The position numbers and the translations under genes are program-made. A model generated the notes under the pieces. That model searched no databases. It worked only from the letters and a program-made list of their open reading frames with translations, and was not told the DNA's origin. A DNA stretch of 64,000 bases from CATQHB01 sp965262595 (GTDB taxonomy: Bacteria; Chloroflexota; Dehalococcoidia; Lucifugimonadales; UBA3495), in NCBI GenBank assembly GCA_965262595.1, contig OZ253548.1:1550001-1614000 (forward strand). Reading direction: 5' to 3'. Of the stretch, positions 37,497 through 47,911 are shown one piece after another; positions within the stretch are counted from its first letter, which is position 1, and the number at the start of each line of letters is the position of its first letter.

Positions 37497-40400
37497 CGTT
37501 ACCGTAACGGGACTATCGACGGCAACCCCGATTTGTTGTCCTCTGCCGACCTGGTAGCGGCGATTGAGAAAATCAACGAGTTACCTCCGGAGGAACGTCT
37601 GGCCGGCCTGAATAGCCTGGGCGATCTAACCGGGCTAATAGTCGTGAACAGCGAGGGCCAGAAGGTTGACGCCGGAGAGTGGGTGGCGACCTACAAGGCA
37701 AAGCTAACGGAGTCAAAGCAGCGCAGTGAACACGACGCCGACCTGGTATCGAAGATTCAGGAAATCAACAAGCTGCCACCGGAGGAACGCCTGACCCACC
37801 TGAATAGCCTGGGCGACCTAACCGGGGTAAGAGTCGTGAACAGCGAGGGCAAGAAGGTTGACGCTGGAGAGTGGGTGGCGACCTACAAGGCAAAGCTGGT
37901 AAACGCAGTGGGCGTCCAATTACCCGAAGAAGTAGCAGTTACCCCGCCCCAGGCTACCTATCCCCCTGCGTACTCAAAGGAAGCAGGCGGGAATTACCTG
38001 GACTGGTCGGGCAACGAAGCGGTTAAGTCGGCCCGCGCCAACCTGGTACGGCAGGGCTACAACGTTTACGGGCTGTCCGGAGAACAGTTAGTTGAGTTCA
38101 ACAACCAGGTACTCCAGGCCCAAATTGCCCGCTTGGGCTTTGAGGATGGGACCGGCGAGGAAGAGGCCGGCCCCTATGTCGGCGCCGGAAACTTTGTCGG
38201 AAACGTGGCGCGCAACCCAGACGGCAGCATCACCTTTAGTGGAGGGACGCCGGCGTCGGAACTGAACGACCCGGCTACCCCGAAATTATACCAGCTTGCC
38301 GAACAATTCGGGTATGACCCCGAGGCGCACAGCACCGAGGAGCTGGTGACGCTGGTCGAAAACCGGATCGCCGCAGACTCGGCGATCCGCGACCGGCAGA
38401 TAAGGGAACTTGCTAACCAGTACATTGAAGTCCTGGGCGATGAATATACTGATGAAATGGAAGCCCTGACCGACCTGGAGCTAGTCCAGCACTGGCAACT
38501 CCGCAGTCAGCTACAGCAGGCGCGGTATGAACGGAACTTACCCCACTTTGGAACGGAGGCCAGGAATTGGCTGGTGCGGCGTGGGGTAAAGGGCGCGGGG
38601 TTAATGACCGATGAAGAAGCCATTGCCGCAGTCCCAAAAGAGCAGCTCAAGATAAGATTATCTAAGGCGCTAGACAAGGAAGAGCAAGCCGACCAAGCGG
38701 AGCGGGAGGCGACCGACAGGTTGAAGATCCCGGTTTCCGTCACGGACAATTATAGCAACACAACCCCCCTTGACCCCAACGCTGATTTCAAGCCGGAAGA
38801 GTTTGCCGAGGCTATGGATCAGGCAAGGTTCAATGGGGACACTGAAACCCAAGCCAAGCTGGTGCGCTATTTTGAGAGCTACGGGGAAAGGCACTTGGGC
38901 CGTAGCGCCGAGAATGACGCCCTGTTTGACAGCTTTGGCGGGCAACGGGCCAGGGACGCCGTTCTCTACCTGCCCGCCGCCGCCGGGGTTACAGCGGCCG
39001 CTCCCTATTTTGTCGACAGCAATGCGTTTGGGGTAGGGCTCGGCGCGGGGATAGGGGCTGGCACCAGCGTTGTCTTGCCCACCGGAGACCAGTACGTACC
39101 TTATACCTTTGGCCTGATACAGCAAGGAGATGAGGGCTGGTTTGAGCTTACCGGAGACGACTACCAACGGGCCTTGCAGGGAGGATTTGGAGGCGCCCTG
39201 ACCGGCGGATTAGGTCAAATGGGGGGCCGCTATGCACTCCAGGCAGCAGAAAAGCATACGCCTAAATTCGTCAGTAAATGGGGCGGACGGGTCGTGACCG
39301 AGGCGGCAGGCGGGGCCGGGGCGGACACAGGCTACACGCTGCTACCGGATGAGAGCGGGAGGATAGGGATTACCAGACAGGAGCTTATCGGGGATATTGC
39401 GCTGGGCGCCGCCGTAAGTCCGGCCCTGGACGTTGGAAGAGTGGGCTACACCAACGTTATTGACCCAGGGGCGAGGACTATCACCCGTGCCGTGACGCCC
39501 ACTCAGGTCACATTGCCGGGTGGAAGGGTGGTGCCGCTATTTGGCGGGTATGTGCCCCAGGCAACGGCGCACGGCAGCATCCCAAAGCTACTAATACCCA
39601 AAAGCGGAAGCGGTGAGGCCATCTCCGCCGATGTAATAGAATCCCTGGCCCGAACCGGCGAATACCGCGGGATAATCAGTTGGACGGAAGTAATCTACAC
39701 CCCGTCTCGGCTGGGCCAAGCTTACCAAGCTGCAAATGAGGGCACGTCGCTGTATTTCACTTCAACGCCGGTGGGCAAAGTAGTAGCCGCCGGGCCGGAG
39801 GCAATGTCTAAGCCCGGCAAGGGCTATGCGGAGCAGTACTTCTTTCTTGAGGCAGGGGACGCAACCGACAAGTTTATGGGGAGAGCAGCCTTTGGGGCAA
39901 CGGAGCAAGACCCGGCTATTATGGTCTATGCCGAGGCAGACGGCCCTATCACGAGGGTAGTTGAGGCCGATGGTTCGGTAAAATACTACCGGAACGGGTT
40001 CGAGATGGAAAAGGGCATACGCTCCAGGGGCCAAATGCCACCTGCTGAGCGGGTAGCCGCCGGTGGAATTAGGAGCGGAGACATTTATGAAAGCTCCAGC
40101 GTAGTAGCGCCGAGTTTCCGGCAACGGCTGGAAGCCAACGTCAAAGCTGTCGGAGACTTGTTTACCGCTAGAGAGACGGGGAAGTTCAGCTACACTTCTC
40201 CTGGAGACTTGGATGCCTTTAGGGTTGACCCAACCAAGGGCGATTTAAGCCCGGCGGTGCGGAAACACATCGCCGACCGGATCGAGGCCGACCAGCAGGC
40301 CGCTGCCACCGCCTTTGATGCCGCGGTTGCAGCGGGGTCTGCCACTCCCGATATGCGGCAAGCCCGGATGGACACTGCTTACCGAGACACTATAGCAGCC

Positions 40401-40631
40401 ATCATCGAGGAACAGGGGTTGATTAGCCGGGCCATTGAGGCCCAGGCGGAATTTGATGCAATGGCGCGGACGGCCGGGACCGAAGCGGAGCGGATAGCGG
40501 TGTTAGAGGCCAGGGCAAAGCTCGCTGAAGGAGGTGCGAGCTACGCAGGGGCCCGGTTAGGGCCGCCGCGCGTCCCTGGCGAACTGCCCGGCTTGAGGAC
40601 GCCCCCGCCGCCGGACGATATTGCCTGGTAA
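37497..40631 (+). CDS. Very large mobile-element protein, 5' end lost to the IS
   Basis: More than 1,040 residues remain; the original start is upstream of the IS or lost. Two tandem units of about 62 residues (INELPPEERLAGLNSLGDLTG, then DAGEWVATYKAKL) open it. A helical middle, a hydrophobic glycine-rich section (LPAAAGVTAAAPYF, FGGALTGGLGQMGGRYAL) and a C-terminal region with YTPSRLGQAYQAANEGTSLY follow. I recognise no family. The size, internal repeats and membrane-active-looking centre suggest a structural, internal or effector protein of a phage- or ICE-like element. The frame is intact over 3.1 kb. Confidence 0.6.
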   Translation, partial: RYRNGTIDGNPDLLSSADLVAAIEKINELPPEERLAGLNSLGDLTGLIVVNSEGQKVDAGEWVATYKAKLTESKQRSEHDADLVSKIQEINKLPPEERLTHLNSLGDLTGVRVVNSEGKKVDAGEWVATYKAKLVNAVGVQLPEEVAVTPPQATYPPAYSKEAGGNYLDWSGNEAVKSARANLVRQGYNVYGLSGEQLVEFNNQVLQAQIARLGFEDGTGEEEAGPYVGAGNFVGNVARNPDGSITFSGGTPASELNDPATPKLYQLAEQFGYDPEAHSTEELVTLVENRIAADSAIRDRQIRELANQYIEVLGDEYTDEMEALTDLELVQHWQLRSQLQQARYERNLPHFGTEARNWLVRRGVKGAGLMTDEEAIAAVPKEQLKIRLSKALDKEEQADQAEREATDRLKIPVSVTDNYSNTTPLDPNADFKPEEFAEAMDQARFNGDTETQAKLVRYFESYGERHLGRSAENDALFDSFGGQRARDAVLYLPAAAGVTAAAPYFVDSNAFGVGLGAGIGAGTSVVLPTGDQYVPYTFGLIQQGDEGWFELTGDDYQRALQGGFGGALTGGLGQMGGRYALQAAEKHTPKFVSKWGGRVVTEAAGGAGADTGYTLLPDESGRIGITRQELIGDIALGAAVSPALDVGRVGYTNVIDPGARTITRAVTPTQVTLPGGRVVPLFGGYVPQATAHGSIPKLLIPKSGSGEAISADVIESLARTGEYRGIISWTEVIYTPSRLGQAYQAANEGTSLYFTSTPVGKVVAAGPEAMSKPGKGYAEQYFFLEAGDATDKFMGRAAFGATEQDPAIMVYAEADGPITRVVEADGSVKYYRNGFEMEKGIRSRGQMPPAERVAAGGIRSGDIYESSSVVAPSFRQRLEANVKAVGDLFTARETGKFSYTSPGDLDAFRVDPTKGDLSPAVRKHIADRIEADQQAAATAFDAAVAAGSATPDMRQARMDTAYRDTIAAIIEEQGLISRAIEAQAEFDAMARTAGTEAERIAVLEARAKLAEGGASYAGARLGPPRVPGELPGLRTPPPPDDIAW

Positions 40632-40642
40632 CAGTAAGCGAT

Positions 40643-41146
40643 TTGCAGCCTGCTACTCACAGATACACTTTCGACAACCCTACTCATTACTGGCGCTTGG
40701 CGGCCAAAGACTTCCGGGGTTTCCGGTTGCTGGAATCTTACAACATCTCTCCAAACGTGAAGCGGACGGTTTTCCGGTACGACGAGCAACCCAACGGTGG
40801 TTGCGGCGCCACTCTTGACATTCTCCACGTTCTCACTGCTCTGCATGTCTTTCACTTGGCAGTAGAGGTCTGCCAGGGCGCGGAGAGACAGTACGATCAA
40901 GAGTTCGCGCACCGGGTGTTCCAAGAGTTTGCCTACGGGGGCAAGAATTTTGTACCGGGAGACGACCTAACTTTTTCGCCATTGTGGAAATCACCACGGG
41001 ATTCAGAAGCCTCCACCACCACCCCCAGTCTCCCCGGCTGGTTAATTGGGGCGCTAACAGCCGTGGTCATTGGAGGTGGGGTCGCAGCCTTCAAGGGAGG
41101 AAAGTCTCTTTATCGGAAGCTCCGCCCAATAAGGGATGAAAGGTGA
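40643..41146 (+). CDS. Hypothetical protein with a C-terminal membrane anchor
   Basis: 167 residues from a TTG start. A cytoplasmic-type domain containing WRLAAKDFRGFRLLESYN, then a single C-terminal helix PGWLIGALTAVVIGGGVAAF followed by a basic tail KSLYRKLRPIRDER, giving an N-out/C-in or tail-anchored topology. It begins 11 bp after the preceding very large protein and is probably co-transcribed. No family recognised. An overlapping minus-strand frame (40541-40924) lacks such features. Confidence 0.55.
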   Translation: MQPATHRYTFDNPTHYWRLAAKDFRGFRLLESYNISPNVKRTVFRYDEQPNGGCGATLDILHVLTALHVFHLAVEVCQGAERQYDQEFAHRVFQEFAYGGKNFVPGDDLTFSPLWKSPRDSEASTTTPSLPGWLIGALTAVVIGGGVAAFKGGKSLYRKLRPIRDER

Positions 41147-41239
41147 GACCGTCGTATCGAAATGCAGGCCCGGGGTTCCTCAAAGCGAGATGACACTCTT
41201 GCATCAAACCGCCTTTTTAGTACGAAGCTGGGAAGCTGA

Positions 41240-41563
41240 TACATTTCCCATGTTGAGCGCCAGCTAGGAGGTAAGGGAAGGTCTAACCGGCCGCCGGCCA
41301 ACGGAAAAGAGCGGCGAGGGGCACTGGGGATAGAGGTTGCCGCTAACAAGCCGTCTATAGCGAAACGGGCCTGCGGGGAATGCGCGGAATGCGGGAAACC
41401 TTTGCCGAAGGAGGCGCCCAAGCGTCAAATATACTGCGACAAGGCTTGCCGGGACGGTCGGCACTCGGCCCACCCGGCCAGCTCCCAACGTATTTGGGAA
41501 ACGGCGGACGGGTTCACGATTTGCTTCCTTTGTGGAAATTCCCCTAAAGCGTTGACAGCCTAA
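41240..41563 (+). CDS. Zinc-finger protein without a standard start codon
   Basis: The frame between stops at 41237 and 41561 has no ATG, GTG or TTG near its beginning, yet is clearly coding. CGECAECGKPLPKEAPKRQ, then IYCDKACRDGRHSAH gives the C-x2-C...YC-x3-CR pattern of a zinc-binding module, and FTICFLCGN adds a second Cys pair. Either the start is non-standard (ATA/CTG) or the 5' part was shifted into another frame. It sits between element genes on the same strand. Confidence 0.5.
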   Translation, partial: YISHVERQLGGKGRSNRPPANGKERRGALGIEVAANKPSIAKRACGECAECGKPLPKEAPKRQIYCDKACRDGRHSAHPASSQRIWETADGFTICFLCGNSPKALTA

Positions 41564-41635
41564 AACACTCGGATTTATACCAACTCTAACGCTCGGCGGT
41601 TAGACCGCCAAAATTACGAGCCTTGGAGTTGCAAG

Positions 41636-42323
41636 ATGGGTGCACCCCAAATTCAATCGGTGGTGGCGGGGATAGTAGTTTTCGTGGTGTCCCTGGTGCT
41701 GTTCGCACCGCTTGCCGGTGGCGCAGATACGCTTTACCGAGAGTTTGTCCCGCACTGCGGGTTTGCCGACGGCACCAGCAGCATTAAGCTAAATAGCGCG
41801 CCGGGGCTGTTCATCCCCCTGGCGGCCACCGCCTCCGGTACTACTTGCTCCACTACGGCGGTGACGACAACCGTGGCTAGCCAGGCTTTCCGTGATGAGG
41901 GTGGCGCCACCCGGGCAACAGGTCCCGCTACCGCTGGAGCTTTTGCGGCGGCAGAAATAACCGGCTCTACGTGGAATATTCCCCGGTCACCCTCACTCGA
42001 TTTGGCGCCATCAACAAGCTCGTTCTGAGCCTGCTCCCCTCATCGTGGTGGTCGGCTTTATGGCGACCTCCTTCATCTCCCTCTACAACAATCAGCAGGG
42101 CGGGGGAATGGGCATCGCCAACGCCATCAAGGGCGAGGCGTCAATGCCGGTAATCGCCCTGATTATCATCTTCGTCAACCCGATCGCCCTGGACTATATT
42201 GGCCCGATAATGGAAATCCTCTTCGGATTTATGCCGGTGGGCCTGGTCCTGTCCATCGTCGGGATGATCGGCTACCGAGGGTACTCCGCCGTCCAGGGTA
42301 TGCGCGGCGGCGGTGTAATCTAG
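41636..42323 (+). pseudogene. Element membrane protein, two frameshifts
   Basis: ATG 41636 opens with a membrane helix (VVAGIVVFVVSLVLFAPLAGG) and a Thr/Ala-rich, probably extracellular domain. Near 41950 the frame changes to NRLYVEYSPVTLTRFGAINK. Near 42035 it changes again to VVVGFMATSFISLY, with two more membrane helices ending at IGYRGYSAVQGMRGGGVI. The assembled protein would be about 225 residues with three helices. Its layout resembles the gene at 46910. Function unknown; envelope or secretion component is a guess. Confidence 0.55.
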
Positions 42324-42326
42324 GCG

Positions 42327-42526
42327 ATGGCCCGGATAATGCGGGTTCAGACCGCACGTAAAAGGCACACCAGGGCCAAGAAGGCAAAGACGAAAGCCAA
42401 GAAGGGGACCAGGCCTTGACCCATGCCAATGTCAAAGTTAAGAAAGCCGAAAAAAGTCTGCAGGTTGCCCGGGCAAAGCGGGACTTTTGCACTACGCAAT
42501 ACCGGCTGACCCACCGTAAGAGATAG
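42327..42526 (+). pseudogene. Small Lys/Arg-rich protein, frameshifted
   Basis: ATG 42327 gives MARIMRVQTARKRHTRAKKAKTKAKKGTR, which stops at 42417. The next frame continues LTHANVKVKKAEKSLQVARAKRDF to TAG 42524. Joined, this is a very basic coil of about 65 residues, perhaps nucleic-acid-binding. Confidence 0.45.
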
Positions 42527-42552
42527 AATTCGGGGCAACCTTTGTTACTAAC

Positions 42553-42584
42553 GTCTCCCCTGAGAACAAGTCCTCAAGGGAGAC
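42553..42584. terminator. Strong hairpin between element genes
   Basis: GTCTCCCCTGAG pairs with CTCAAGGGAGAC at 11 of 12 positions around an 8-base loop. There is no U-tract, so it may be a factor-assisted terminator or a regulatory hairpin. Confidence 0.45.
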
Positions 42585-42672
42585 GCGGTCAGCGGAGTGA
42601 GAAACACCACGACATTCTCATACTACCTGCGTTAGAATCGGGCCAAGACTTGGAGAAAGGGGAGATGAGATA

Positions 42673-42933
42673 GTGGAACGCCATATAGCTATCGAGCCGG
42701 GGTACGACTACACCGATGACGAATTGAAGACCAGGGCGCGGGATTATCTGAAGGACTGCGAATACAAGGAATACCGGCGGTTGGCCCGAAAGGGACAGTT
42801 GGATGAATACCTTCAGGAGCAGGCCGACGTTGCCCGCGCGATGGCTGAAGACCTAATCAAGCGTGGCACATTCCCGCCCCAGGCCTGGAGTTGGGCCATA
42901 AGGGTCAAGATGCTCAAATCCGAGATGGACTGA
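42673..42933 (+). CDS. Small hypothetical protein
   Basis: 86 residues from GTG 42673, with GGGGAG upstream. Charged and helical (YTDDELKTRARDYLKDCEYKEYRRLARKGQLDEYL), ending SWAIRVKMLKSEMD. It is followed immediately by the methylase/helicase-type gene, so the two are likely co-translated. No family identified; similar small acidic proteins often precede the large methylase-helicase genes of conjugative elements. Confidence 0.6.
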   Translation: MERHIAIEPGYDYTDDELKTRARDYLKDCEYKEYRRLARKGQLDEYLQEQADVARAMAEDLIKRGTFPPQAWSWAIRVKMLKSEMD

Positions 42934-42939
42934 TTGCCA

Positions 42940-43170
42940 ATGACTACAGCTTCGAAGTCAAGCAATGGGGCCGATTACGTTGCCTCGGATAGCGACCGGC
43001 TACCCGCGACTCCGATAGCCCGATGGGACGCCAATATCGCCGCCATCAGGACCCTGAAGGGCCTTGAAGCGCAAGGCCGACCGGCGACTCCTGCGGAACA
43101 AGCGGTCCTGGCGAAATACTCCGGGTTCGGCGATTCGGCCTTCGAGTCGGGGTTTTCCTATCGGCGTTGA
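42940..43170 (+). pseudogene. N-terminal stub of an element N6-methylase/helicase protein
   Basis: Residues TPIARWDANIAAIRTLKGLEAQGRPATPAEQAVLAKYSGFGDSAFESGF match the entry motif of large SNF2-like methylase-helicase proteins (N-I-A-A-L-R-L-L-K...AEQAVLARY-GWG). In the usual protein an N6-adenine methylase domain of several hundred residues follows. Here the frame stops at once and the helicase part follows in another frame, so the methylase was probably deleted. Confidence 0.6.
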
Positions 43171-46100
43171 ATGCCCCGGCCAACCGCAGACTGATGTCCC
43201 AGGGGCCCGACGCCCCGCTGCTCCTGGCGTTGGAGAACTACGATAAGGACACCGGCAGTTGGGAGCCGGCGGCGGTCTTTAGTCGGCGGGTGGTGGGTTC
43301 TTCGCCGCACCAGGGAGTCGACAACGCGGCCGACGCCATGAGCGTGGTAGTCAACGAGACCGGCAGCCTGGATTTTGACCGGATGGGGCAACTATTGGGG
43401 CAGAGCCCGGATTCGGTGCGTGAAGCCCTGGCCAGTGAAGGGCTCATATTCCATAACCCTCTGGGCAATTGGGAGCCCGCCAGCGAGTATCTGACCGGAC
43501 CGGTACGGGAGAAGTTGCAGACCGCCCGGCGGATTGCCGCCCAAGACCCCTCGTACCAGGGCAACGTGGCCGCGCTGGAAGCGGTGCAGCCCCCGGATAT
43601 ACCGGACGGGGAGATCGGTACGCCTTTGGGCGCCCCGTGGATACCGGACTCCTTGGTTAATCAATGGCTCCGGGAAAACTGGCATACGTTTACTTCGCGG
43701 CCGGAGGAATGGTTCGAGTATAGCGCAGATATTGGCAAGTGGAGTAACCCCCAAAGGGTGCACGCCTATGAAGCCACGCTGACCTCCGAATGGGGCACCC
43801 CGGGCATGGACGCCGACAAAATCCTGCTGCACGTTCTCCAGGGTTCCCCCATCACCGTCACCAAGTCGGACGGCAATGGCGGGAGGGTAAAGGACGTGGA
43901 GGGAACGCTCAAGGCGCAGGAAAAGGCAGCCGAAATGCAGGAGTCCTTTAACGATTGGCTGTGGAAGGACCCGGAGCGCAACTCCCGCCTGGTCAGGATT
44001 TACAACGATGCCCACAACAACACGCGGCCCCGGGTCTTTGACGGATCGCACCAGACCTTCCCCGGAATGGCTCCCCACTGGCAAGAACAAATGCGGGAAC
44101 ACCGGCGGGACGCAATCTTCCGGGTAGGCCACGATGGCACGGCCCTGCTGGCCCACGAGGTAGGGTTTGGCAAGACCGCCGTGATGGTCGCGTCGGCGAT
44201 GGAGCGGAAACGGCTGGGGTTGATCGACAAGCCGATTTTCGTGGTGCCGAAGGCGACGCACCGGCAATTTGTGGCGGATTTCAGGAAGATATACCCAGGG
44301 GCCAAGCTGCTCTCCCCGGAGGATAAGGAATTCAGCGACGCGAACCGAGAGGCGTTCCTGAACCGCGTTGCCACCGGCGATTGGGACGGCGTAGTCCTGA
44401 CCGGGGAGCAGTTCCAGAAAATACCCGTATCGCCCCAAACCGAAGCCAAATGGACCAGAACGCAGATTGATGACCTGCGTTACGCCCTTGACGACTTATC
44501 CAGTCAGGGAGATGGCGGCCGTCGCCGGGGTAAATCGTCCCTGACCGAGAAACAGATTGAGAAGAAAATGGAAACCCTGAGTGTCAAGTTGCAGGACCTG
44601 CACGCGGAAATGAACGGGTCCCGTGACAAGCGTGTCCCCTACTTCGAGACATTGGGGATTGACCAGATTTACGTTGACGAAGCAGACCGGTACAAGAATC
44701 TACCTTTTGCGACTCAAATGGGCCAGGTAAAGGGCTTGCCGAACTCCGAGTCTAAACGGGCCTGGGATATGTTCCTCAAGGTGCAATACATCCAGGGGAA
44801 AGGAGCGAGGAAGTCAGGTCCATTTGCCAGCAACGGAGTGGTTTTTGCCACCGGCACTCCGATTGCCAACACCATCGCCGAAGTTGGGACAATGATGCGG
44901 TACCTGCAATTGCCGGAATTGCGGAAACGGGGCTTAAATCATTTTGATGCATGGGCCAAAACCTACGGCAGCATCACATCCGGAATGGAGCAGACGCCCC
45001 AAGGCAAATACAGGGTCACGCAGCGTTTTGCGAAGTTCGTTAATCCGCCCGAGTTGTCCAAACTGTTCCAGAATGTAGCCGATATCCGCGTAGCGTCCGA
45101 AGTGCCCGAGATGCTGGCAGCGCAATCCCGCCTGGTGGACCCGGAGGGGAATCCCAAGCGGACAACGGTGGTCGCTCCCCTTTATCCGGAGCTTCGGGAG
45201 TACATGAGCAAACTCAATGACCGGGTTGATAACTTGAGCAATGTTGATCCCAGCGTGGACAATATGCTCCTCATAACGCAACTGGAAAGGGTGATAGATG
45301 GCTTCCGTGAGCGGATTCCCAAAATGGAGGTTGACGCCCGGTTAGCCGAATCCACAGCCGATGTCGGATTTACGGTCTGGGGGAAGGCTTTTGACAGCCG
45401 CCCCAAGGCCGGCGAAGCGATGGCCGCGGCATTGAAAGACTTGAAGATGGGCGCCGAACCCCGGGAACTGGGCAAGTACAAGTCCTTCACGTTTAGCGCG
45501 GCCTTTACCAATCAAGGTTATCAGCTGATTGTCTCCAATCCGGCATCAGACGTGCCCTACAAATCGTCGTATATCGAGGAAGTCAATCCTGCCGGGTTGA
45601 CCAGCCGGGTTGACAACCTGGTCAAGGGAATCCCGAAGGCGCTTGAAGGGACAAAGGAGAAACTTGAGCAGAGCGAAACGTCCCGGTCCATCTACCGGAC
45701 GCAGGCGGGTAAGTCGTTTGAGCGCTCGGGTGAACTGTCCATGCTGGAGCGGGAGTTGCGCGCCACCCAGGCGGCATTGAGCGGCGAACCTGTCGAGAAC
45801 TACCCCGCCGCCGATGATTGGTCCGAATCTGATGGCAGGACCCGGGAGCCTGAACCCACCGAATCACTGAACGCCGCTGCCGAATGGAGGCGAACCGCTA
45901 CCGAAGTGGCCCCGATGTTGGCGGGTGTAGAATTGCGCCCCCCCCCCCGAAGCTCCCAGCGGGGACTCCTGGTTGCTGCCGGTTGCGGTGGACTCCGCCC
46001 GGCGCGCGGCGTAGGCTTCTCTGGACGATACACCGGGCCAGGAGGACGCTCCGAGAGCCTTGGGGGAGCCAGAGCCGGATGTACCCGCTCCGGCCCCGCA

Positions 46101-46776
46101 GGATGATACCCTTGCACCCGTGGCGGCGACTGACAACACCTCGACAACACTGCCGGTTGACGACTGGTTCGGCGCCGAAAACGTCCTGGCCGAGCGGGAA
46201 GAACCTAACCAGGACGCCCCGGAGCTTGCCCGGAGGGACGAGCCTATCGTGGAGGCGGAACCTATACCTGAACCAGCGCAGGCACCGGAACCGGCCATGC
46301 CTCCGGCCCCAATCCCTGAAGTGACAGACTCCCAAAAGGACAAGCCGGCAAAAACTCCGGTCAAACTGAAAAGCGCGACAGAAGAGGCCGAGAAAGTCCC
46401 GAAGGTCAGCCCCCGCAGTATGGCAGCCAGGGAAGCCGACGATAAGCCGCCCTCCAAGTTGAAAGAAGCTAAAGCTCAGGAACAGGAAATGGGAATCAGC
46501 GAGGGAACCCTCGAATCGCTCAACGCTGCCCTGGCCGAAAAAGAGGCCGAGCTGGAACGGGTCAAGAAAAGTCGGCCCAAAGGCGGCATCCCAAAGTTTG
46601 TCGCCGTTGATCTGGCCGAGAAGGAACTGACCCGGGCTAAACGGGCAGTGGTAAAGGCGCAAAAGGCCCCGCCTCCACCGAAGGCCAAAGCGGTTATGAC
46701 GGCCAGGCGCAAGGGTCTGCACCCGATGCAGAAGTTGAGGAAGGAAATACGGCGAGCGCAGGGCGCAAGGTCGTGA
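43167..46776 (+). pseudogene. Large SNF2-like helicase of a mobile element, disrupted near its end
   Basis: From about 43167 the frame has ENYDKDTGSWEPAAVFSRRV, NPLGNWEPASEYLTGPVREKL and LGAPWIPDSLVNQWL, the linker block seen after the methylase domain in this family. Helicase motifs follow: AHEVGFGKTAVMV, IYVDEADRYKNL and VFATGTPIANTIAE. At 45937-45947 a run of 11 C shifts the frame. The true continuation (EAPSGDSWLLPVAVDSARRAA, then a TAG, then DDTPGQEDAPRALGEPEPDV) leads into an acidic, Pro-rich tail and a basic helical end (46060-46776). Enzymatic motifs remain intact in the main frame, but lack of the methylase and the broken tail argue for decay. Confidence 0.7.
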
Positions 46777-46909
46777 CTTCCTGCTGGGTGATAAAAGGCG
46801 GCCTGAAACCCCGGGAAACCGCTGTGCGTAGCCGTGGTGGATGGGATTAGGCGGTTCCGGCGACAGTCTCGGTATTAACGAGTCAGCAACCGACCATTGA
46901 GTAAGACAG

Positions 46910-47515
46910 ATGAAATTCGCGCGGGCGGGCAGCCTCTTGCTAATCGGGCTGGTGTCCATAATCCTGATAGGGAACGGCTTTAACTCCATCGCCGTCACCA
47001 CCGGCGGCCAGCGCCAGAAACGCACTTCGGAACTGGAGATAGATCCCAAGTCAACCCCGCTCAATATTGAGCGGTTTGACTACACCTTTTCTTCAGTCTC
47101 CAACCCGGCCTTTCGTGTAGGCTCCGAAGTCCGAACCTTTCCGGTGTATAGCGCGGCGGACGAGCGGTTTCAAGATACTGCAGGGGCTTAACCCCAGGAT
47201 TGGCCCGCCACGCAAATGCTGCCACGGTGTGTAATCGGCGAGGCTACCGACACGCAGCTAGGCACGGCGGGCTGGTACGCCGGCGACCGGACAACCAACA
47301 CCATCGACCCCACCGGCGCCGGGTCACTCAGCAACACCATTAACAACGTTCCTTACCAGGTGATGCCCGCCGGGGCCTTCGCTTGGGTCTTTGCGCAGGA
47401 CATATTGACTAACCCCATAGGGCGGATGGCAAAGGCGTTGGTCGCGGTAAAGGCAATGATGGCCCTGATGAGATTCATCGGCCTGGGGCTGATGCAGTTG
47501 GACCCGAATATCTAG
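46910..47515 (+). pseudogene. Element membrane protein with in-frame TAA
   Basis: A 201-codon frame broken by TAA at 47189-47191. The N-terminal part has a signal-like helix (LLLIGLVSIILIGNGFNSIA) and an ectodomain with IDPKSTPLNIERFDYTFSSV. The C-terminal part resumes in frame with GEATDTQLGTAGWYAGDRTT and ends with a hydrophobic helix (MAKALVAVKAMMALMRFIGL). The layout (helix, ectodomain, membrane tail) parallels the gene at 41636. Confidence 0.55.
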
Positions 47516-47536
47516 GAGCAATGGAGCTGGTTTGCA

Positions 47537-47911
47537 ATGATAACCCTGGTGGCGGTGGCGGTCTTTGAATTCCTGCTGGTAATCCTGCCCGGCCAGATAC
47601 CCGCCAATGCCGTGGCGGTAGTGGTGACCTGCCTGCTCATCTCCGTGCCGGCAACCGCCTGGCACGACACCGCGGGGCCATACACCCGGGCCGTAGGGTA
47701 CGCCATAGCCATCAGTTTTTATTTTGCCAGCATACCCCGCTACCTGGTGGCGTTGAACCCGGTTTATGTGCAAACGGACCCGATGGTCGGTGTTGTACTC
47801 ACGGCAATGGTCCTGCTCGTGACGCCTCTGGCCCTGCTACTTTCGCCGATAATTCACGGCGCGCCGACCGGGATAGATATGGTCAGGAGTAGGTTCGGGA
47901 GGGATGGCTAA
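47537..47911 (+). CDS. Polytopic membrane protein, unknown
   Basis: 124 residues with four predicted membrane helices (VAVFEFLLVILPGQIP, AVAVVVTCLLISVPATAWH, VGYAIAISFYFASIPRYLVAL, VLTAMVLLVTPLALLLSPII) and a basic C-terminal tail. It begins 22 bp after the preceding membrane-protein gene and overlaps the next by a TAATG. Tight packing shows an operon of membrane proteins. No family recognised. Confidence 0.65.
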   Translation: MITLVAVAVFEFLLVILPGQIPANAVAVVVTCLLISVPATAWHDTAGPYTRAVGYAIAISFYFASIPRYLVALNPVYVQTDPMVGVVLTAMVLLVTPLALLLSPIIHGAPTGIDMVRSRFGRDG

